A stretch of DNA of 15,883 nt. Origin: Flavobacteriaceae bacterium. GTDB taxonomy: Bacteria; Bacteroidota; Bacteroidia; Flavobacteriales; Flavobacteriaceae. Position 1 is the stretch's first letter, and each line of letters opens with the position of its first letter. The notes under the pieces were generated by a model. It ran no database searches. It was not told the origin of the DNA and saw only the letters and a list, made by a program, of their open reading frames with translations. The stretch covers positions 1 through 15,883 of the forward strand of contig JAURFJ010000023.1 of assembly GCA_030834365.1 (NCBI GenBank), given 5' to 3'. The translations under genes were made by a program, and so were the position numbers. Below, piece after piece: positions 12,814 to 15,883 of this stretch.

Positions 12814-14244
12814 TTGAATCCCCATAAAATCTACCGTTTACTTCTCGACTCATTGAATTTTGAGCCTACCCTTTCGCAAAAAAAGGCACTCGAAGAAATT
12901 ACGCGTTTTCTCGTTGCCGATAATCCTAAAAAATTCTTTGTACTCAAAGGTTATGCTGGTACGGGTAAGACCTCACTGATTAAGGCACTCATTCAGACCC
13001 TGCACAGCATAGGCAACCAAACAATTCAACTGGCCCCAACCGGTAGGGCGGCCAAAGTCATTTCGCGTTATTCAGGCTACCAAGCTTCAACCATACACAA
13101 GCTGCTTTACTACCCGAAGCGCTCGGGCAATAAGCCTATCAGTTTTACACTAGCCAAAAACAAGTTTAAACGTACCCTATTTATTGTAGACGAGGCCTCA
13201 ATGCTTTCTGATCGCCAGCCAGACAAAGGATTATTTGCCTCTGACTCACTATTGCAACACTTGTTTGAGTATGTCTACAGCGGGCAGCATTGTTCGCTCT
13301 TGCTCATCGGGGATACGGCTCAGCTCGCTCCAGTCTCTGAGACGCAAAGTATAGCCCTTGATGAGCAGCAACTCGCACAGCGATTTGAGCTGACCCCCTA
13401 TACAGCCTTGCTTACCGAGGTGGTGCGACAAGCCGCCGAAAGCGCTATACTCAGTAATGCCACGCGAATTCGTGATTCTTTAATAGCCAATTATTTTCAG
13501 TTCAAACTGGATACGACAAGTGGATCAGAGGTGTTTCGCATGCAAGATGGGTCAGAATTACTAGAAGCCTTAGAAGACGCGTACAGAGAAGCAGGAATGC
13601 AAGAGACGGCCATCATAGTGCGCTCTAACAAGCGTGCGAATCTCTACAATAAAAATATTAGGCAGCGCATCCTTCAATTGGATAATGAGTTAAGTGTTGG
13701 AGATATATTGATGGTTGTCAAGAACAATTATTTCTGGCTGTCTGAATCCAAAGAAGTGGCCTTTATAGCTAACGGTGATGCCATTGAAGTGCTTCAGATC
13801 TACCAGTTTAAAACTCTTTACGATTTTAAGTTTGCCGAAGTTCAAGTTCAACTGCTTGACTACGAGTCACCTCCATTTGACGCTGTACTGCTTTTAGACG
13901 TGCTAGAGGCCGATCAGCCTGCTTTAAGTTTTGAAGACGGCAATAAACTCTACCAAAAGGTGGCTGAAGATTATGCGCACGAGAGCTCGAAATACAAGCG
14001 GTATCTCGGAATCAAGAATAACCGGTATTTCAATGCACTTCAAGTGAAGTACTCTTACGCCATTACGTGTCATAAAGCCCAGGGTGGTCAGTGGAGGCGG
14101 ATTTTTGTCGAGAAACCTTATGCACCAGACGGATTGGATCAAGATCACCTTAAATGGCTTTATACGGCTTTTACTAGGGCTTCTGAGCGCTTATATCTTA
14201 TGGGATTTGAAAACGATTATTTTTACGATAACGAAATACGATAA
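12814..14244 (+). CDS. RecD-like superfamily 1 DNA helicase (AAA family ATPase)
   Basis: This is an ATP-dependent helicase of the RecD/TraA-like branch of superfamily 1, often annotated in Bacteroidota as exodeoxyribonuclease V alpha-like. It probably acts on DNA in repair or recombination. The 476 residues hold Walker A KGYAGTGKTS (45-54), LAPTGRAAKVI (73-83), TIHKLLYY (93-100), Walker B LFIVDEASML (122-131), motif III LLIGDTAQLAPV (163-174), motif V AITCHKAQGGQW (416-427) and motif VI YTAFTRASERLYLMG (450-464). It lacks the long N-terminal region of RecD2, and no recB or recC lies nearby, so it probably works alone. The start is TTG at 12814, supported by the NFEPTLSQKKALEE opening and a stop codon just upstream. 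kdsB follows after 4 bases. Confidence 0.92.
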   Translation: MNPHKIYRLLLDSLNFEPTLSQKKALEEITRFLVADNPKKFFVLKGYAGTGKTSLIKALIQTLHSIGNQTIQLAPTGRAAKVISRYSGYQASTIHKLLYYPKRSGNKPISFTLAKNKFKRTLFIVDEASMLSDRQPDKGLFASDSLLQHLFEYVYSGQHCSLLLIGDTAQLAPVSETQSIALDEQQLAQRFELTPYTALLTEVVRQAAESAILSNATRIRDSLIANYFQFKLDTTSGSEVFRMQDGSELLEALEDAYREAGMQETAIIVRSNKRANLYNKNIRQRILQLDNELSVGDILMVVKNNYFWLSESKEVAFIANGDAIEVLQIYQFKTLYDFKFAEVQVQLLDYESPPFDAVLLLDVLEADQPALSFEDGNKLYQKVAEDYAHESSKYKRYLGIKNNRYFNALQVKYSYAITCHKAQGGQWRRIFVEKPYAPDGLDQDHLKWLYTAFTRASERLYLMGFENDYFYDNEIR

Positions 14245-14248
14245 GACC

Positions 14249-14986
14249 ATGAAGATTGTAGCCATGATACCCGCACGACTTGCATCCACGCGACTCTCAG
14301 AGAAGTTGATTCGCGATTTGGCAGGTACTCCGGTTATTGTGCGAACCTATGAGGCTGTGAAACAGACCCTCCTTTTTGATGAGGTGTATGTGGTTACCGA
14401 TAGTAAAAAGATTGAGACGATTGTTCTGGCTAAAGGTGCCAAAGTCCTATTCAGCTCAACTCATCACGCTACCGGAAGCGATCGATTGGCAGAGGCGGCC
14501 TCACAGATCGAAGCCGACCTGGTGATAAATGTTCAAGGCGATGAACCCTTTATCGACAAGCAAAGCCTAGAGCGTCTAATCGAGGTGTTTAAAGGTGATG
14601 CTGAGCGAAAAGTAGACCTCGCCTCATTGATGACCCCCCTCTTAGATGAAGAAGAGGCTAAAAATCCGAATGTAGTAAAGGTGATTACAGACCTAAGCGG
14701 TAAAGCCCTTTACTTTTCACGTTCAGTGATTCCGTTCAATCGCAGTGGATTAAGGGCGAATGTGGTTTTTAAGCACAAGGGTGTTTACGCTTTTCGCAAA
14801 CAGGCCCTGGTTGATTTCTCACAACTGTCAATCGGCCCACTTGAGCAGGCAGAAAGCATAGAGGCTATTCGATTTTTAGAGCACGGAAGAGTACTTCAGA
14901 TGGTAGAAACCCCTAACGATAGCATTGGAATTGACACCCTAGAAGATTTGGAGCGCGCAGAACAGCTCATTAAGATTCGCTCATAG
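14249..14986 (+). CDS. kdsB: 3-deoxy-manno-octulosonate cytidylyltransferase (CMP-KDO synthetase)
   Basis: It couples KDO to CMP from CTP, activating the sugar for lipid A-core assembly. This implies an outer membrane with lipopolysaccharide. The 245 residues match the family length. The nucleotide loop IPARLASTRLSEKL (7-20) keeps the essential Arg and Lys, although the usual FPGK stretch is LSEK. ATGSDRLAEA (74-83) and the magnesium site INVQGDEPFI (93-102) are conserved, as are YFSRSVIPF (155-163), KHKGVYAFR (175-183) and the C-terminal GIDTLEDLERAE (227-238). ATG 14249 is chosen because it starts exactly at the conserved MKIVAMIPAR, 4 bases after the helicase stop. Its last 17 bases overlap the convergent YebC gene. 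Confidence 0.95.
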   Translation: MKIVAMIPARLASTRLSEKLIRDLAGTPVIVRTYEAVKQTLLFDEVYVVTDSKKIETIVLAKGAKVLFSSTHHATGSDRLAEAASQIEADLVINVQGDEPFIDKQSLERLIEVFKGDAERKVDLASLMTPLLDEEEAKNPNVVKVITDLSGKALYFSRSVIPFNRSGLRANVVFKHKGVYAFRKQALVDFSQLSIGPLEQAESIEAIRFLEHGRVLQMVETPNDSIGIDTLEDLERAEQLIKIRS

Positions 14987-15683
14987 TGTGATAGACGTTT
15001 TGTACGTCATCGTCCTCTTCAATTTTTTCCAATAGTTTCTCAATATCGGCCGCTTGCTCTTCGGAGAGTTCTTTGGTGATTTGGGGTATGCGTTCAAATC
15101 CGGAGGAGAGAATTTGAAGCGATCTGTTTTCTAATTCCTTTTGAAGGCTGCCAAAGGCCTCAAAAGGAGCGTAGATAAGCACTCCGTCTTCATCTTCAAA
15201 AATTTCTTCAACCCCAAAATCGATCAGGTCTAGTTCAAGGGATTCCAAATCGCAGTTTTCTGCGGCAATTCTGAAGTTACAGCTGTGATCGAATAGAAAC
15301 TCAACCGAACCTGAGGTTCCAAGCGTGCCCCCGCATTTATTGAAATAGCTACGGATATTGGCCACTGTGCGCGTAGGATTGTCTGTCGCGGTTTCGACCA
15401 AAATAGCAATACCGTGAGGGCCGTACCCTTCGTAGAGCAACTCTTTATATTCGCCTTGTGATTTGTCGGAGGCCCTTTTAATGGCGCGCTCGACGTTGTC
15501 TTTTGGCATGTTAACCGCCTTGGCGTTTTGAATGACCGCCCTCAAGCGTGCGTTTGAATCGGGGTCTGCTCCGCCTTCTTTTACGGCCATCACAATGTCT
15601 TTGCCTATACGTGTAAACGCCTTTGACATCGCTGCCCAGCGCTTCATTTTTCGCGCTTTTCTGAACTCAAATGCTCTTCCCAT
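14970..15683 (-). CDS. YebC/PmpR (TACO1-like) family protein
   Basis: YebC proteins were annotated as DNA-binding transcriptional regulators. Later work links members to translation, relieving ribosome stalling at proline-rich stretches, as does the mitochondrial relative TACO1. The 237 residues are typical. Signature parts are MGRAFEFRKARKMKRWAAMS (1-20), FTRIGKDIVMAVKEGGADP (23-41), NARLRAVIQNAKAVNMPKDN (44-63), then YEGYGPHGIAILVETATDNP with TRTVANIR and GTSGSVEFLF. The C-terminus is very acidic. The start is ATG at 15683, 38 bases after the stop of the upstream minus-strand gene. Which YebC subfamily it belongs to, and so whether it acts on DNA or ribosomes, cannot be decided here. Confidence 0.95.
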   Translation of the reverse strand: MGRAFEFRKARKMKRWAAMSKAFTRIGKDIVMAVKEGGADPDSNARLRAVIQNAKAVNMPKDNVERAIKRASDKSQGEYKELLYEGYGPHGIAILVETATDNPTRTVANIRSYFNKCGGTLGTSGSVEFLFDHSCNFRIAAENCDLESLELDLIDFGVEEIFEDEDGVLIYAPFEAFGSLQKELENRSLQILSSGFERIPQITKELSEEQAADIEKLLEKIEEDDDVQNVYHTMSES

Positions 15684-15721
15684 ATTCGCAGTATTAGAGG
15701 GGTAAAAATACGGATTTTAGC

Positions 15722-15883
15722 CTATGTTAAGGGCTCTAAATGATGAGCTATAGCTTCGTTGACGCTAAATTGCAGATAGTTGGGTAGCTTATTGTCTCTA
15801 GGCAGTACAGCCAAGTAACGCATCTCGTTGGTGGTGTAGACTCTTTTGTACAGCGGATGGTAATTGCCCAACCGATTAATCAG
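15722..15883 (-). CDS. C-terminal fragment of an unrecognised protein (partial)
   Basis: The minus-strand frame is open from the window edge to TAG (complement of 15722-15724) and gives 53 C-terminal residues. They include GNYHPLYKRVYTTNEMRYLA and VLPRDNKLPNYLQFSVNEAI, ending AHHLEPLT. The composition (aromatic-rich, with typical codon use) and the position directly upstream of the YebC gene on the same strand, 38 bases away, suggest a real gene. I do not recognise the family from this tail and assign no function. The 5' end lies beyond the window. Confidence 0.6.
   Translation of the reverse strand: MINRLGNYHPLYKRVYTTNEMRYLAVLPRDNKLPNYLQFSVNEAIAHHLEPLT

Noticed and set aside
12707..12853. 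N-terminal extension of the minus-strand membrane protein to 12853
   Set aside because: It would overlap the divergent helicase start and place the start upstream of a perfect promoter. The transmembrane helix follows directly after ATG 12706.
14084..14248. Upstream in-frame extension of kdsB to about 14084
   Set aside because: It would lie inside the helicase gene in another frame, has no family similarity, and the conserved KdsB N-terminus begins exactly at ATG 14249.
15703..15710. TATTTTTA on the minus strand as a YebC-gene promoter
   Set aside because: It lacks the final G of the -7 box and has no -33 box at acceptable spacing. With a same-strand gene 38 bases upstream, co-transcription is as likely.

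Overview
The window looks like housekeeping chromosome from a member of the Bacteroidota, most likely a Flavobacteriales-type organism. The evidence is the protein families present, the near absence of Shine-Dalgarno sequences before start codons, and several promoter matches to the Bacteroidota consensus (TTTG, about 18-22 bases, TAnnTTTG). The lineage call is an inference from content, not a computed placement. I see no prophage, insertion sequence, CRISPR array, toxin-antitoxin pair or defence cassette.

Layout. (1) 1-3291, plus strand: the 3' end of lon, then cmk, then rpsA with its own promoter and structured leader, closed by a strong intrinsic terminator. (2) 3293-8644, plus strand: a tight run of pyrR, pyrB, a small conserved protein, rnz, pdxH and ppk1. 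Adjacent genes overlap by 4 bases or lie 4-5 bases apart, except for 28 bases before ppk1. (3) 8633-10407, minus strand: dnaX, encoded in two reading frames joined at a run of ten A. (4) 10496-10785, plus strand: rnpB, the RNase P RNA, divergent from dnaX. (5) 10783-12706, minus strand: a single-pass membrane protein of unknown function, a DUF3822-type protein and rsmD. (6) 12814-14986, plus strand: a RecD-like superfamily 1 helicase and kdsB. (7) 14970-15883, minus strand: a YebC-family protein and the 3' end of an unrecognised gene.

The genes cover translation (rpsA, rsmD, YebC), tRNA 5' and 3' maturation (rnpB, rnz), nucleotide synthesis (cmk, pyrR, pyrB), vitamin B6 (pdxH), polyphosphate (ppk1), replication and DNA processing (dnaX, helicase), proteolysis (lon) and lipopolysaccharide sugar activation (kdsB).

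The most notable observations are the dnaX frameshift site, which is predicted to give a short gamma-like and a long tau-like product from one gene; an RNase Z that keeps its catalytic residues but appears to lack the tRNA-gripping exosite arm; a dnaX promoter placed so close to the start codon that the mRNA should be leaderless; and 3' overlaps at all three convergent gene junctions. I did not find a wholly new multi-gene system.
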